A stretch of 64,000 nt of DNA, from NCBI RefSeq assembly GCF_008297975.1, contig NZ_VLNY01000002.1:434001-498000 (forward strand), given 5' to 3'. Below the pieces are notes generated by a model, which did not search any database, had not been told where the DNA came from, and worked only from the letters and a program-made list of their open reading frames with translations. Made by a program: the position numbers and the translations under genes. This document shows, piece by piece, positions 45,330 through 54,786 of the stretch. The stretch comes from Antrihabitans cavernicola. Its GTDB lineage: Bacteria > Actinomycetota > Actinomycetes > Mycobacteriales > Mycobacteriaceae. Within the stretch, counting starts at the first letter, position 1. Each line of letters starts with the position of its first letter.

Positions 45330-48032
45330 TCAGCTTCTCCGAGTGGTGCTGTCACCCGGCTGCCTGCGGCACAGTACGTGCGCGACCAAGGCGGTCCAGC
45401 CGGTCTGATGGGATGCGCCCAATCCTTCGCCGGTGTCGCCGTCGAAGTATTCCGAGAACGTGATGTGGTCCCACAGCGGTCCGGTGGTCGATTCGACGCG
45501 ATGGCCGTCGCTTGGACGCTTGCCGTCCGGGCCCTTGCGGAACAGGTTCACCAGCCGCTGATCGATTTCTTCGGCTGCCTGCGCGGGCGTTTTACGATTG
45601 CCGGAACCGGTAGGCATCTCGAAGGTGTTGGTGTGGTCGTCGAAGTAGTCGTCGTACACCCGCAACGCGTCGGCCAGCAGAACGTTGACGGGGAACCAGA
45701 TCGGTCCACGCCAGTTGGAGTTGCCGCCGAACATGTTGGATTTCGATTCGCCCGGCTGATAGTCGATCTCCATCCAGGTGCCGTTGACCTCGGTGGAATA
45801 GGGTTCCCGGTAGCAGGCGGACAGCGACCGAATTCCGAAGGGCGACAGGAACTCTCCCTCGTCGAACAATCGGGTCAGCACCTTGGCCGTGCGATCCGGA
45901 TCCATCAACGACAAGAGCGCGCGGTTGTCGTCGGTGCCCGATCGGTCGAGGATGCCCTCGACCAGTTCGGGCCTGCGGGCCTGTAGCCAGCGCAGGCGAG
46001 CGGTGAAGTCGGGGAGATGCTCCGCCGTCCACGCCGGCGCATGCGCAACGGCGAGCAGGGGGAGCAGGCCGACCATCGAGCGCACTCGCAGCCGCTGGAA
46101 CGATCCGTCGGGGCGCACCATCACGTCGTAGTAGAAGCCGTCCTCCTCGTCCCACAGTGTCACGTCGTGAGAACCGAAGCGGCGCATGGCCTGTGCTATC
46201 GACAGGAAGTGTTCGAGGAACTTGGTGGCGCACTCGTCCCATGCCTTCACCTCGAGCGCCAGTGCCACCGAGATCTTCAGCATCTGTAAGCAGTAGAACG
46301 CCATCCAGCTGGTCGCGTCGGACTGCTCCAGGCGATACCCGTCCGGCAGGGGAGCGGACCGGTCGAACAAGCCGATGTTGTCCATACCCAGGAATCCGCC
46401 CTCGAACACCGACGAGCTGTCGATGTCCTTGCGGTTGACCCACCACCCGAAGTTCAGCAGGAGCTTGGTGAAGATCCGAATCAGGAAGTCGCGGTCGCGC
46501 ATTCCGTCGATCAGCCACACCTGCCACGCGGCCCAGGCATGGACGGGCGGATTGACGTCGCCGAACGACCATTCGTAGGCGGGCAGTTGACCATTGGGAT
46601 GCATGGCCCACTCGCGGCACAGCAGGAGCAATTGCTCCTTCGCGAAATCTGGATCGACGTGCGCGATGGCGACACAGTGGAATGCCAGGTCCCATGCGGC
46701 GAACCAGGGGTACTCCCAGTCGTCCGGCATCGAGATCACGTCGGCAAGCGCGAGGTGTCGCCAACTTGCGTTGCGCGCGTGCCGATCTGCGCGTTCGGCG
46801 GGCGGCAACGGTTCGTCGGGATCACCCTCGATCCACGACTCGACGTTGTAGCGGTAGATCTGTTTGCCCCACATGAGCCCGGCGAACGCACGACGAGCGA
46901 TGAAGGCATCTTCTTCGTTCAGCCGCTCGGGCAACACATGTGCGTAGAACTCGTCCGATTCGCTGCGACGATCGGCGAGCACGGCGGCATATCCGGCGCC
47001 GAAGGTGTCGTCACTCGGCTGATTCGGCGACATCCGCAGGCGGACCGTGACGGTTTCGCCCGGTGCAACCGAATCGAAGACGTACCAGAACGCCGCCTTG
47101 GTGCCGTGACCTTCGGCGGCGACGGCCGCGGTATCGCCGTGCACCACCCGCTGGTTGATTCCGTCTTTGGTTGTCGCCGCTCGATTTTCGGCATTCCAGA
47201 GGACTTGGGCGTTCGACTCGTTCTCGCACACCAGCACGTCCGGGGTCTTGTGCGCAACTCCCTCGGCGCTGACGTAGAGCCTGCCGAGGTAGGCGTGCGT
47301 GCATTCGACGGCGTGAACGTTCGGGGGAGTAAGTTCCGGCGGATCGATGCGGCGCAGAGTCGGCTTGCGATCGTCGCCGCCCCACACCCACGTGTTCCGA
47401 AACCACACCTGCGGCAACAGATGCAACGGAGCGGCGTCCGGTCCGTGGTTGGTCACCTCGACGACCATGCAGATGTCGTCGGGTGCGGCCTTGGCGTAGG
47501 TGACGGTGACGTCGAAGAACCTGTCGTCGTCGAGGACGCCGGTGTCGGCGAGTTCGTATTCACGGTCTTCGCGGCCGCGCCGACCGTTCTCCTCCCGCAG
47601 CCTCGCGTACGGATACTCGGCGTGCGGGTAACGATAGAGCGTCTGCATCCACGAATGCGTTGGCGTGGAATCCAATGCCCACCAATACTCTTTGACGTCC
47701 TCGCCGTGATTGCCTTCGCTGTTGGTCAGTCCGAACAAGCGCTCCTTGATCACGGGGTCTTTGCCGTTCCACACGGCAACGCCGAGATTGAGAAAGCCGT
47801 AGCGATCGCAGATGCCGGCGATGCCGTCCTCGCCCCAGCGGTATGCGCGCAGATGCGAATGTTCGAAGGGCAGGTAGGACCATGCGTCGCCGCCCGCCGA
47901 ATAGTCTTCGCGGACAGTTCCCCATTGTCTGGCTGACACGTACGGGCCCCATTGGCGCCACGGGCTGCCCGGTTTGGGCGACTCGGCGAGGCGGGCGTGT
48001 TCAGCGGACCGGTGCTGCTCGGCAGACGTCAC
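45330..48032 (-). CDS. Large GH63-like glucosidase
   Basis: The protein has 900 residues from GTG 48032. The N-terminal beta-sandwich region (about 1-350) has LGVAVWNGKDPVIKERLFGL and NHGPDAAPLHLLPQVWFRN, and the C-terminal (alpha/alpha)6 barrel has EYPWFAAWDLAFHC, EGGFLGMDNIGLFDRS and NSNWRGPIWFPVN. This is the bacterial MGH1/GH63 C-terminal type, acting on alpha-glucosides, probably cytoplasmic as no signal peptide is present. The substrate (a glucosylglycerate-, trehalose- or glycogen-like sugar) is inferred only by analogy. Confidence 0.85.
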   Translation of the reverse strand: MTSAEQHRSAEHARLAESPKPGSPWRQWGPYVSARQWGTVREDYSAGGDAWSYLPFEHSHLRAYRWGEDGIAGICDRYGFLNLGVAVWNGKDPVIKERLFGLTNSEGNHGEDVKEYWWALDSTPTHSWMQTLYRYPHAEYPYARLREENGRRGREDREYELADTGVLDDDRFFDVTVTYAKAAPDDICMVVEVTNHGPDAAPLHLLPQVWFRNTWVWGGDDRKPTLRRIDPPELTPPNVHAVECTHAYLGRLYVSAEGVAHKTPDVLVCENESNAQVLWNAENRAATTKDGINQRVVHGDTAAVAAEGHGTKAAFWYVFDSVAPGETVTVRLRMSPNQPSDDTFGAGYAAVLADRRSESDEFYAHVLPERLNEEDAFIARRAFAGLMWGKQIYRYNVESWIEGDPDEPLPPAERADRHARNASWRHLALADVISMPDDWEYPWFAAWDLAFHCVAIAHVDPDFAKEQLLLLCREWAMHPNGQLPAYEWSFGDVNPPVHAWAAWQVWLIDGMRDRDFLIRIFTKLLLNFGWWVNRKDIDSSSVFEGGFLGMDNIGLFDRSAPLPDGYRLEQSDATSWMAFYCLQMLKISVALALEVKAWDECATKFLEHFLSIAQAMRRFGSHDVTLWDEEDGFYYDVMVRPDGSFQRLRVRSMVGLLPLLAVAHAPAWTAEHLPDFTARLRWLQARRPELVEGILDRSGTDDNRALLSLMDPDRTAKVLTRLFDEGEFLSPFGIRSLSACYREPYSTEVNGTWMEIDYQPGESKSNMFGGNSNWRGPIWFPVNVLLADALRVYDDYFDDHTNTFEMPTGSGNRKTPAQAAEEIDQRLVNLFRKGPDGKRPSDGHRVESTTGPLWDHITFSEYFDGDTGEGLGASHQTGWTALVAHVLCRRQPGDSTTRRS

Positions 48033-48178
48033 GCAGCCATCCTGACGGATGCGGCGCGACTTCGCTCAGCAACCGCCGACCCGGCAGTTCAGTTCACCGA
48101 CAGCTTCTTGTCGTACCCGGCTGGTTCACTTGTCGGTACGGGGAAACCCGTCCCCGCACAATGACGATGGAGTCCGTC

Positions 48179-48952
48179 ATGCCCACTCGTGACCAAGCCT
48201 GGCCGCAAGGCACGCCCTGTTGGATCGACGTTCAGGTCGACGATGTCGCGCAAGCGCGTGAGTTCTACTCGAGTCTTTTCGGTTGGCAGATCGACGACGG
48301 CCCGGACGACGCGGGCGGCTATGTGATGGCGCTCGTCGACGGACGGCCCGCAGCAGGCATCGGCCCGAAGATGGGTGACGATCCGATGCCGTCGGTGTGG
48401 ACCACATACCTCGCCGCCGACAGTGCCGACGACATCGCGAAGAAGGTCGCAGCCGCAGGCGGGCAGGCCTTCATGCCGCCCTTCGACGTCATGGACGTCG
48501 GGCGCATGTTCGTCGCCGCAGATCCCGCCGGTGCCGTCTTCGGCGTCTGGGAAGCCAAGGCGCACAAAGGCGCCGCCATCTACAACCAGCACGGAACCTA
48601 TTGCTGGAACGAGGCTCACACCACCGACTACGCCGCCGCCAAGGTGTTCTACTCCGCAGTGTTCGGCTGGACGTATACGGAACTCGGCGATACGTACTGC
48701 ACTTTCGCCGTGTCCAGCGGTGACATGGCAGGCGGGGTTGCCGACGAGTCCGCCACCGGCGCGTCCAGCCACTGGCTCACCTGGTTCCAGGTCGACGACA
48801 CCGATGCGGCGCTGGCCAAGGCCGTCGAGTTGGGCGGTTCCGTGCTCGAGGAGCCGAGCGACACTCCGTTCGGCCGATCGGGCGTGATCACCGGCAGCCA
48901 AGGTGAGGTGTTCGGCGTCATCGATCCGTCCCGAGCGGTCCCGCCCGCCTAA
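48179..48952 (+). CDS. VOC-superfamily protein with two glyoxalase-like domains
   Basis: The protein has 257 residues from ATG 48179, with GGAG six bases upstream; two ATGs lie 12 and 18 bases earlier in frame. Each half starts with a VOC pattern: TPCWIDVQVDDVAQAREFYS for the first, and the duplicate AAKVFYSAVFGWTYTELG with the end HWLTWFQVDDTDAALAKA. Such proteins bind a metal and catalyse isomerisation or cleavage, or sequester antibiotics. The function is not defined. It overlaps the convergent hydrolase by 4 bp. Confidence 0.85.
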   Translation: MPTRDQAWPQGTPCWIDVQVDDVAQAREFYSSLFGWQIDDGPDDAGGYVMALVDGRPAAGIGPKMGDDPMPSVWTTYLAADSADDIAKKVAAAGGQAFMPPFDVMDVGRMFVAADPAGAVFGVWEAKAHKGAAIYNQHGTYCWNEAHTTDYAAAKVFYSAVFGWTYTELGDTYCTFAVSSGDMAGGVADESATGASSHWLTWFQVDDTDAALAKAVELGGSVLEEPSDTPFGRSGVITGSQGEVFGVIDPSRAVPPA

Positions 48953-49869
48953 GCCCGTGCTCCGAAGTCCGGAGCGTACTTCGCGAGGAATCCGTCGAGT
49001 ATCGCGGTATACCCGGCGTTGTTCTTGGTGTACGAAAAAGCGTGTGGTGCAACCCAATCGGGAATCACCAACTCGGTATGCGAATGATCGCTGTTTGCGT
49101 AGATCTCTTCGGACTGCTCGACGGGAGTGAACTCGTCCTGTCGCGAATGAATCAGCAGAGTCGGTTCCTTGACGTCGCGGATCGCGTCGTCGGGCGCGAC
49201 TCCGCGCGCGTCGAACCCGCCGCGAATGCCGGCAACCAACAACGCGCCGGGAACGAAGATCTTGGTCCAGCTGCCGAATTGCTGTTTCCCCTGGGCTCGG
49301 GCGATGTCGCCGAGGCTGGAGTAGGAGGAGTCGGCGAGGACGAAGGCGAGATCGGGTATGTCGGCCGCGGCTTGAATGGCGGTCGCCGCGCCGTAGGACC
49401 AGCCGGCAAGGCCGATCTTGCTGTGCGGCAACGACGTCCTGTTCGCGAGCCAGTCCACTGCGCGGCCGAGGTCGTCCTTCTCATGCGCACCGTAGGTGAG
49501 CAGCGATGGTGAACTCTCGCCGTGTCCGCGCGCGTCGTAGAGCAGCAGATCGCAACCGCGGTTCCAGAACAGGGGAGTGGGCCCCAGAATTTCCTGCTTG
49601 CTTCCGCTGAACCCGTGCAGCATCACCGTCGCGCATCCCGCCTTGCGGGGATTCGCGAAGTACCAGCCTGCCAGGGTGACGCCATCGCCCGGAATCTCGA
49701 TCAGCTCGGGTTGCGGCAGACCGTACGATGCGACATCGACTGGTCCGAGCGGCGCAAACTTCGCGGCGATCAGTTTCTCCGAGAAGAACCACGAGATACC
49801 GGCATAGACGATCGCCAGCACCACGATCAAAGCAACGAATATTTTGAGAGGACGCCGCCGCCTGCGCAT
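48949..49869 (-). CDS. Membrane-anchored alpha/beta-hydrolase
   Basis: The protein has 306 residues. A basic start (MRRRRRPLK) and one helix (about 10-28) anchor it, and the hydrolase domain faces outward. It has LHGFSGSKQE, nucleophile GWSYGAAT, the acid in HSRQDEFTP and a His in WVAPHAFSY. This resembles DUF1749/YpfH-like serine hydrolases. Lipid or ester substrate unknown. Confidence 0.85.
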   Translation of the reverse strand: MRRRRRPLKIFVALIVVLAIVYAGISWFFSEKLIAAKFAPLGPVDVASYGLPQPELIEIPGDGVTLAGWYFANPRKAGCATVMLHGFSGSKQEILGPTPLFWNRGCDLLLYDARGHGESSPSLLTYGAHEKDDLGRAVDWLANRTSLPHSKIGLAGWSYGAATAIQAAADIPDLAFVLADSSYSSLGDIARAQGKQQFGSWTKIFVPGALLVAGIRGGFDARGVAPDDAIRDVKEPTLLIHSRQDEFTPVEQSEEIYANSDHSHTELVIPDWVAPHAFSYTKNNAGYTAILDGFLAKYAPDFGARA

Positions 49870-49942
49870 GCGCTCATTGTCGATCAGCGCGAGCCGGTAT
49901 GGGCGATCTTCTCGAAACGCCCGTTGCGAAGCGGCCCGAGGG

Positions 49943-51490
49943 TCAGTACGCGCCTTGCGAGCCGGTGACGGCGTTGAGGGTCTTCTTGATGATCAGCAGA
50001 TCCTGCAACATCGACCAGTTCTCCACGTAGTAGAGGTCGAGGCGTACAGACTCGTCCCACGACAGGTCGGATCGGCCACTCACCTGCCACAGGCCCGTCA
50101 CGCCCGGCTTGACCAGGAGTCGTCGGCGTACGACACCGTCGTATGCGTCCACCTCACGTCGAAGCGGCGGACGGGGTCCCACGACGCTCATCTCGCCGCG
50201 CAGGACGTTGAGGAACTGTGGCAACTCGTCGAGGCTGTATTTGCGCAGGATACGACCGACCGGAGTGACACGAGGATCGTTGCGCATCTTGAACAGCAGG
50301 CCGGCACCCTGGTTCTGACGGACGAGGGCGTCGAGGTGGCGATCGGCGTCCTCGTACATGCTGCGGAACTTGATCATCTTGAACGGTTTGCCGTCGATGC
50401 CCATGCGCTCCGAGCGGTAGAAGACAGGGCCGCGGCTCGTCATCCGCACTGCGAGGGCCGCCCAGATCATCACCGGCGCGATCAGCAGCAGTGCAACGGC
50501 TGCGAAGCAGACGTCGAATGCGTGTTTACCGAAGGACATCGCGCGGTCGTACTGCGGTTTGTCGATGTGAACCAGCGGCATATCGGCAACCGGCCGGATT
50601 TCGAGGCGCTGGCCTGCAATGTCGACGATGCCCGGTGTGACGACCAAGTCCACATCGAGCGGCTCGAGTTGCCACACCAGGTCGCGAATGCGCTGGTGGC
50701 CGAGTTGTTCGGTTGCAGTCACGACCACCGTGTCGGCACCGGTCAACTGGACCGCTTCGAGGATGGAGTGTTCGTCGCCCACGATCGGGACCTCGTCGCC
50801 GGCAACGGCGAGGTTCTTGTCCGCGTCGGCCGTGCCGCCGGGTGTGCATACGCCGACGACGCGGTAGCCGGCGTTGCGATCCCGCGCGAACGATGCCGTC
50901 ATTGCTCGTGCTGCGTTTCTTGCGCCGACCACGAGGACGGTCGTCTGGTATTCGCCCTGCTGGCGCATGTGAACTGCGTACTTGCGCCATGCCTGACGGC
51001 TCAGCATCAGGCCGAAGTAACCGACAGGAAGCGCGATCGCCAGATATCCCCGGGCGACGTCGACCTGGAACAGCAGCGAGACGATGGCGATCAGGCCGAA
51101 GAGACGCATGGTCGCAGACGTGATGCGGCGGTACTCCTCGGGTCCGCTTCCTATGATGCCGCGCGATCGGGAACGTGCCAGCGCGAGTGATCCCAGCCAG
51201 AGAAGCGCGATCGCTACCGAGATCGTGGTGTACCCGATGCCCGGGGACAGTGCCCAATCGACCTCGCCGTCGTAGTCGATCTTGCCGAATCGCAACATCT
51301 GCGCCAATGCGACCGCACTGATGACGACAAGGGTGTCGCTGACCTGAAGGCGAATCAGATACTCGGAGCGCCAGGAATCTCTGCCGGTTGTACTGCGTAC
51401 ATGTGCGGGGCGCGAGGTGACGGTCGGTTGCTGCTTCTGCTCGCGAAACTCCACCCGTACACCCCTTACTTCGAACCGTTCGTGCATCAC
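49943..51490 (-). CDS. Polyprenyl-phosphate sugar-phosphate transferase (exopolysaccharide initiation)
   Basis: The protein has 515 residues. It first shows four or five hydrophobic helices (48-160), a Rossmann-like CoA-binding-type domain ([13 protein letters not shown] near 187), one more helix, and the catalytic bacterial sugar transferase domain ([60 protein letters not shown]). It loads the first sugar phosphate onto undecaprenyl or decaprenyl phosphate. No other polysaccharide gene is next to it, so it may start a pathway encoded elsewhere. Starts at 51490 or GTG 51454 are both possible. Confidence 0.9.
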   Translation of the reverse strand: MMHERFEVRGVRVEFREQKQQPTVTSRPAHVRSTTGRDSWRSEYLIRLQVSDTLVVISAVALAQMLRFGKIDYDGEVDWALSPGIGYTTISVAIALLWLGSLALARSRSRGIIGSGPEEYRRITSATMRLFGLIAIVSLLFQVDVARGYLAIALPVGYFGLMLSRQAWRKYAVHMRQQGEYQTTVLVVGARNAARAMTASFARDRNAGYRVVGVCTPGGTADADKNLAVAGDEVPIVGDEHSILEAVQLTGADTVVVTATEQLGHQRIRDLVWQLEPLDVDLVVTPGIVDIAGQRLEIRPVADMPLVHIDKPQYDRAMSFGKHAFDVCFAAVALLLIAPVMIWAALAVRMTSRGPVFYRSERMGIDGKPFKMIKFRSMYEDADRHLDALVRQNQGAGLLFKMRNDPRVTPVGRILRKYSLDELPQFLNVLRGEMSVVGPRPPLRREVDAYDGVVRRRLLVKPGVTGLWQVSGRSDLSWDESVRLDLYYVENWSMLQDLLIIKKTLNAVTGSQGAY

Positions 51491-51849
51491 CGTAAGTGGT
51501 GTGTCGCAGGGGCGTCAATCGTAATTAATGCCCAATACCTACTCTTTATTCTCGATTATTAGACCTGGACAGAGGTCCGGTATGTATACCGGTCGGAAAA
51601 AAACCGCAGGAATGTTCAGAAAAATCGCGCATTGGAGAACCGTCGTAGCGACCTGGCGAAATGACGAATCGAGACGCGTTCGCGCGACCAGGGCGTATCG
51701 GTAACCTGACCCACGGTATTGTTTTGGATGGGTGTGACGTTCCGCACATTGCGGCCCCTGCGAAATGGCTCCGGAAACAGACGTAAGCCCCCCGCCACAC
51801 GGGGTGGCGAGGGGCCTACGGGTCGATCGGGTTCGACGGGGCTTGTGAC
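51491..51849. promoter_or_regulatory. AT-rich intergenic region upstream of the sugar transferase
   Basis: About 360 bp without a gene, unusually AT-rich at 51500-51610. It contains the palindrome CCGGTAT-GT-ATACCGG (51577-51592), a nested pair GACCT/AGGTC (51562-51577), and a hairpin at 51787-51815 (11 bp with one mismatch) that probably terminates the DUF3349 operon. The AT-rich part likely holds the promoter of the transferase. Confidence 0.5.
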
Positions 51850-52167
51850 TTAGTTGTTGCTCCCGTGGAATCCGGTGAGCGGCCAGCCTGCGGCAGCGAG
51901 CCGAGCGGCGACCTGGCGAACGTCGTCGTCGCTGGGCGGCTCATCGGAAACCTTGGCGATTGCGGCTTCGATGTCGACCGGGTTGACCGGAACGACGTGG
52001 CTCTCGGCCAGCTGGGCGATGACAGCCTTGGCTTCGTCCTCCGTGAGCGACTTCTTCAGCAGCGCCAGTAGCGGAAAGTAGTCCTTGGGAGGAACGTTGT
52101 CGGGGTAGCCGCTTCGGAGCCAGCCGAGAACGGACGACAGGAAACTGGTGGAGGTCGTTTCGGACAT
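51850..52167 (-). CDS. DUF3349-containing small protein
   Basis: The protein has 105 residues from ATG 52167; the longer frame is rejected because it overlaps the next gene. SSVLGWLRSGYPDNVPPKDYFPLLALL is the DUF3349 start. It is small, acidic and helical. In mycobacteria a DUF3349 gene (Rv0543c) follows the same two genes as here. Function unknown; structural genomics shows a small helical fold, with no enzymatic motif in the sequence. Confidence 0.87.
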   Translation of the reverse strand: MSETTSTSFLSSVLGWLRSGYPDNVPPKDYFPLLALLKKSLTEDEAKAVIAQLAESHVVPVNPVDIEAAIAKVSDEPPSDDDVRQVAARLAAAGWPLTGFHGSNN

Positions 52168-52196
52168 TGAGTTCCTTTCGCTTGTGATCGGTGACG

Positions 52197-52481
52197 TCAG
52201 AGCGGCAGTTCGATACCGAGGTAGTGCTTGATCGACGTCTTGCAGATGAAGAGGACGCCGTAGGCGATCGCGACGAGCACGATGCCGAAGCACAGGTAAG
52301 CGCCGGCGAGACCGGCTGGGCTGGTCTTGCCCTGAACAGATTCGCCGTCGGATGCGGTGACCGTGCCGAGACTCAACGAGCGGAGTCCCAGCGCGAAGAT
52401 GGTCGGCAGACCGACTCCGAACAGCACGCCGATCAGGAAGACCTTCCATGCGGCGTTGGCGGCGGTGGTGATGATGTCCAT
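52197..52481 (-). CDS. Small two-helix membrane protein of the pitA operon
   Basis: The protein has 94 residues with two hydrophobic helices (about 13-33 and 58-80) and a short loop between them. It matches the position of Rv0544c between pitA and the DUF3349 gene. It starts 13 bp after the pitA stop and ends 29 bp before the next start, so it is in the operon. Its role is unknown but may be in phosphate uptake. Confidence 0.8.
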   Translation of the reverse strand: MDIITTAANAAWKVFLIGVLFGVGLPTIFALGLRSLSLGTVTASDGESVQGKTSPAGLAGAYLCFGIVLVAIAYGVLFICKTSIKHYLGIELPL

Positions 52482-52494
52482 GTCAGGAGCCCTC

Positions 52495-53697
52495 TCAGAC
52501 CTTCAGGGACGGGTCGGCCGCGAGCTGTGCTGCGGCGTCGTCCCACTCGTCGTTGACCGTGTCTGCGCTGACCGGCTGCTTGCGCGAACGGAGGTACATG
52601 TAGCCGGACGCCGCGAGCAGCATGGCGAAGACGACGATGGCACCGGGCAGTCCGCCGATGGTGTTGGCGATCAAGAAGCAGATCGCCCCGACGACGGCAG
52701 CCGCGGGAAGCGTGATCAGCCACGCTGCGGCCATGCGACCCGCAACACCCCAGCGAACCTGTGCTCCCGGCTTGCCGACGCCGGTACCCAGGATGGAACC
52801 GGTGGCGACGTGCGTGGTGGACAGCGCCATGCCGAAGTGGCTGGACGTCAGAATGATTGCGGCAGAAGCAGCTTCGGCCGCCATGCCCTGGGGGGCTTCG
52901 ATCTCGACGAGTCCCTTACCGAGGGTGCGGATGATGCGCCAGCCACCGAGGTACGTGCCGGCCGCGATGGCGAAGGCGCAGGCGAAGATGACCCACACCG
53001 GCAGGCCGTCGTCCTTCACGCCCTGTGCGGTAACGGTGCCGTGCACAACGAGCGCCAAGGTGATGACGCCCATCGTCTTCTGCGCATCGCCGGTGCCGTG
53101 TGCGAGGGAAACCAGTGACGCCGTGCCGATCTGGCCCCAGCGGAAGCCTGCTTCCTTCTTGTCGCGCTGCACGCGCTTGGTGATCGCGTAGATGATCCAG
53201 GTGGCCATCGCGGCGATCGCGCCTGCGATGATCGGGGAGAGCAGGGCGGGAATGATGACCTTGGAGAAGACGCCGTTCCAGTTGACGCCGCTCACGCCGA
53301 TCGCCGCGATGCCTGCGCCGATCAGTCCACCGAAGAGTGCGTGCGACGAACTCGACGGCAAGCCGAGCAGCCACGTCGCGAGGTTCCAGAGGATGCCACC
53401 GATGAGGCCGGAGAAGATGAGGACCATTGCCTCGCGGCTGTCGACGCCGGAAACGAGTCCGCCGTTCTTGTCCTGAATTTTCAGGACGGCCGTGGTGACG
53501 GTAAGGGCAACTTCCACAGAGAGGAAGGCGCCGACGAGGTTGAGGATCGCGGAAAGAGTTACCGCGGTCTTGGGCTTGAGCGCCCCGGTGGCGATGGACG
53601 TGGCCATCGCGTTTCCAGTGTCGTGGAAACCGTTAGTGAAGTCGAACCCGAGCGCCGTGATTACCACCAGCGTCAGAATGATCATTTCCGCAGTCAC
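52495..53697 (-). CDS. pitA: Low-affinity inorganic phosphate transporter PitA
   Basis: The protein has 400 residues from GTG 53697 (alternatives are ATG 53685 and 53715). PiT-family phosphate/metal-proton symporter with about ten helices. It carries both inverted PD001131 signatures: GFDFTNGFHDTGNAMATSIAT near residue 20 and the second copy IGTASLVSLAHGTGDAQKTMG. It is the first gene of the three-gene operon. Confidence 0.93.
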   Translation of the reverse strand: MTAEMIILTLVVITALGFDFTNGFHDTGNAMATSIATGALKPKTAVTLSAILNLVGAFLSVEVALTVTTAVLKIQDKNGGLVSGVDSREAMVLIFSGLIGGILWNLATWLLGLPSSSSHALFGGLIGAGIAAIGVSGVNWNGVFSKVIIPALLSPIIAGAIAAMATWIIYAITKRVQRDKKEAGFRWGQIGTASLVSLAHGTGDAQKTMGVITLALVVHGTVTAQGVKDDGLPVWVIFACAFAIAAGTYLGGWRIIRTLGKGLVEIEAPQGMAAEAASAAIILTSSHFGMALSTTHVATGSILGTGVGKPGAQVRWGVAGRMAAAWLITLPAAAVVGAICFLIANTIGGLPGAIVVFAMLLAASGYMYLRSRKQPVSADTVNDEWDDAAAQLAADPSLKV

Positions 53698-53772
53698 GCA
53701 AGCATATTGGACCATCGCGTCGGGGTTTGTCGATTCACGAAACTGCTTTTACGAGTACAGAGTTCCCTTGTC

Positions 53773-53797
53773 GTTCAGTGTTCATCTGGCGTTCAAT
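53773..53797. promoter_or_regulatory. PHO-box-like direct repeat upstream of pitA
   Basis: GTTCATC-TGGC-GTTCAAT (two 11-bp-spaced units, 53780-53797) is preceded directly by another GTTCAGT at 53773. This matches the PhoP/RegX3-type pattern GTTCACC-N4-GTTCACC in the core bases. It lies 76 bp upstream of the phosphate transporter start. Confidence 0.55.
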
Positions 53798-53928
53798 CAA
53801 CCGCCTCTTTTGCTCGTGTTTTCGTGAGTTGATTCACCTTCTGTTTCCTTTGTCCCGATGACTCTCCGACCGCGCGTAGCGTTTTTCGCAGTTAAACCGA
53901 TCGGGCCATCAGTGAGGAAGGCGAATTT

Positions 53929-54684
53929 GTGACCGGAGCAGTTCTTGTGACGGGTGGGACCGGAACGTTGGGTCGAGCGGTGGTGGACGAACTGCTCGCG
54001 CAGGGCTCTGCGGTACGGGTCTTGAGTCGGTGCCCGCACGACGAGAGTCGGCCGAATCTCACCTGGGCACTCGGCGATCTGCGGACGGGGGTAGGCGTCG
54101 ACGACGCGATCGCCGATGTGCAGACGGTGGTGCATTGCGCGACGACGAACGGGAAGTCCGATGTCTCGACATCCGCCACGCTGATCGATGCGATTGCGCG
54201 AGCGGGCGGAGTTCACCTCGTCTACATCTCGATCGTCGGCGTGGATGTGGTGCCGATGTTCTACTACCGCGCCAAGCTGGAAGTCGAGCGCGCAGTGGAA
54301 CGGGCGGGCGTACCGTTCACGATTCTGCGGGCGACGCAGTTTCACGACCTCGTCGTCGCGATGTCAGCGGCACAACGATGGTTGCCCGCCACGCTGGTCC
54401 CGTCCCGCACGAGTTTCCAACCGATCGACGTACGCGACGTGGCACGCAGGCTGAGCGAGTTGGTGGCCGCGGGGCCGTCGGGACGGGTGCCCGACATCGG
54501 GGGTCCTCAGGTGCGACGGGCGGACGATCTGGCGCGTACCTATCTCCACGCCGTCGGTCGGCGGCGATTGGTGGCTTCTGTCCGTCTTCCAGGGGGATTC
54601 GGCGCCGGGTACCGCGCGGGAGGGCATCTTGCGGCCGATAATGCGTACGGGACCATCACTTTCGACAATTTTCTCGCCCGATGA
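53929..54684 (+). CDS. NAD(P)-binding NmrA/atypical SDR protein
   Basis: The protein has 251 residues. The dinucleotide site GGTGTLGRAVVDELL is at about 9-23, as in NmrA-like regulators and ubiquinone oxidoreductase-like proteins. The Tyr/Lys pair seen in YYRAKLEVE is a variant of YxxxK. A redox or redox-sensing role is likely; substrate unknown. It is divergent from pitA. Confidence 0.87.
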   Translation: MTGAVLVTGGTGTLGRAVVDELLAQGSAVRVLSRCPHDESRPNLTWALGDLRTGVGVDDAIADVQTVVHCATTNGKSDVSTSATLIDAIARAGGVHLVYISIVGVDVVPMFYYRAKLEVERAVERAGVPFTILRATQFHDLVVAMSAAQRWLPATLVPSRTSFQPIDVRDVARRLSELVAAGPSGRVPDIGGPQVRRADDLARTYLHAVGRRRLVASVRLPGGFGAGYRAGGHLAADNAYGTITFDNFLAR

Positions 54685-54786
54685 ACCCGTCGTATCCGTA
54701 CTTCGTGACACGAGCACAGCGTTGTCTCCCCCGTCGCTTCGCTCGCCCCGTCGATTTGATTCCCTCTGCGCAGAACGGAACAGCCA

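Noticed and set aside
46539-47936. 465-residue plus-strand ORF
   Set aside because: Antisense to the GH63-like glucosidase.
51600-51780. Possible riboswitch upstream of the sugar transferase (ydaO-like GGTAACC segment)
   Set aside because: The conserved core elements and stems of known riboswitches could not be assembled, and the segment is mostly closer to the DUF3349 3' end.
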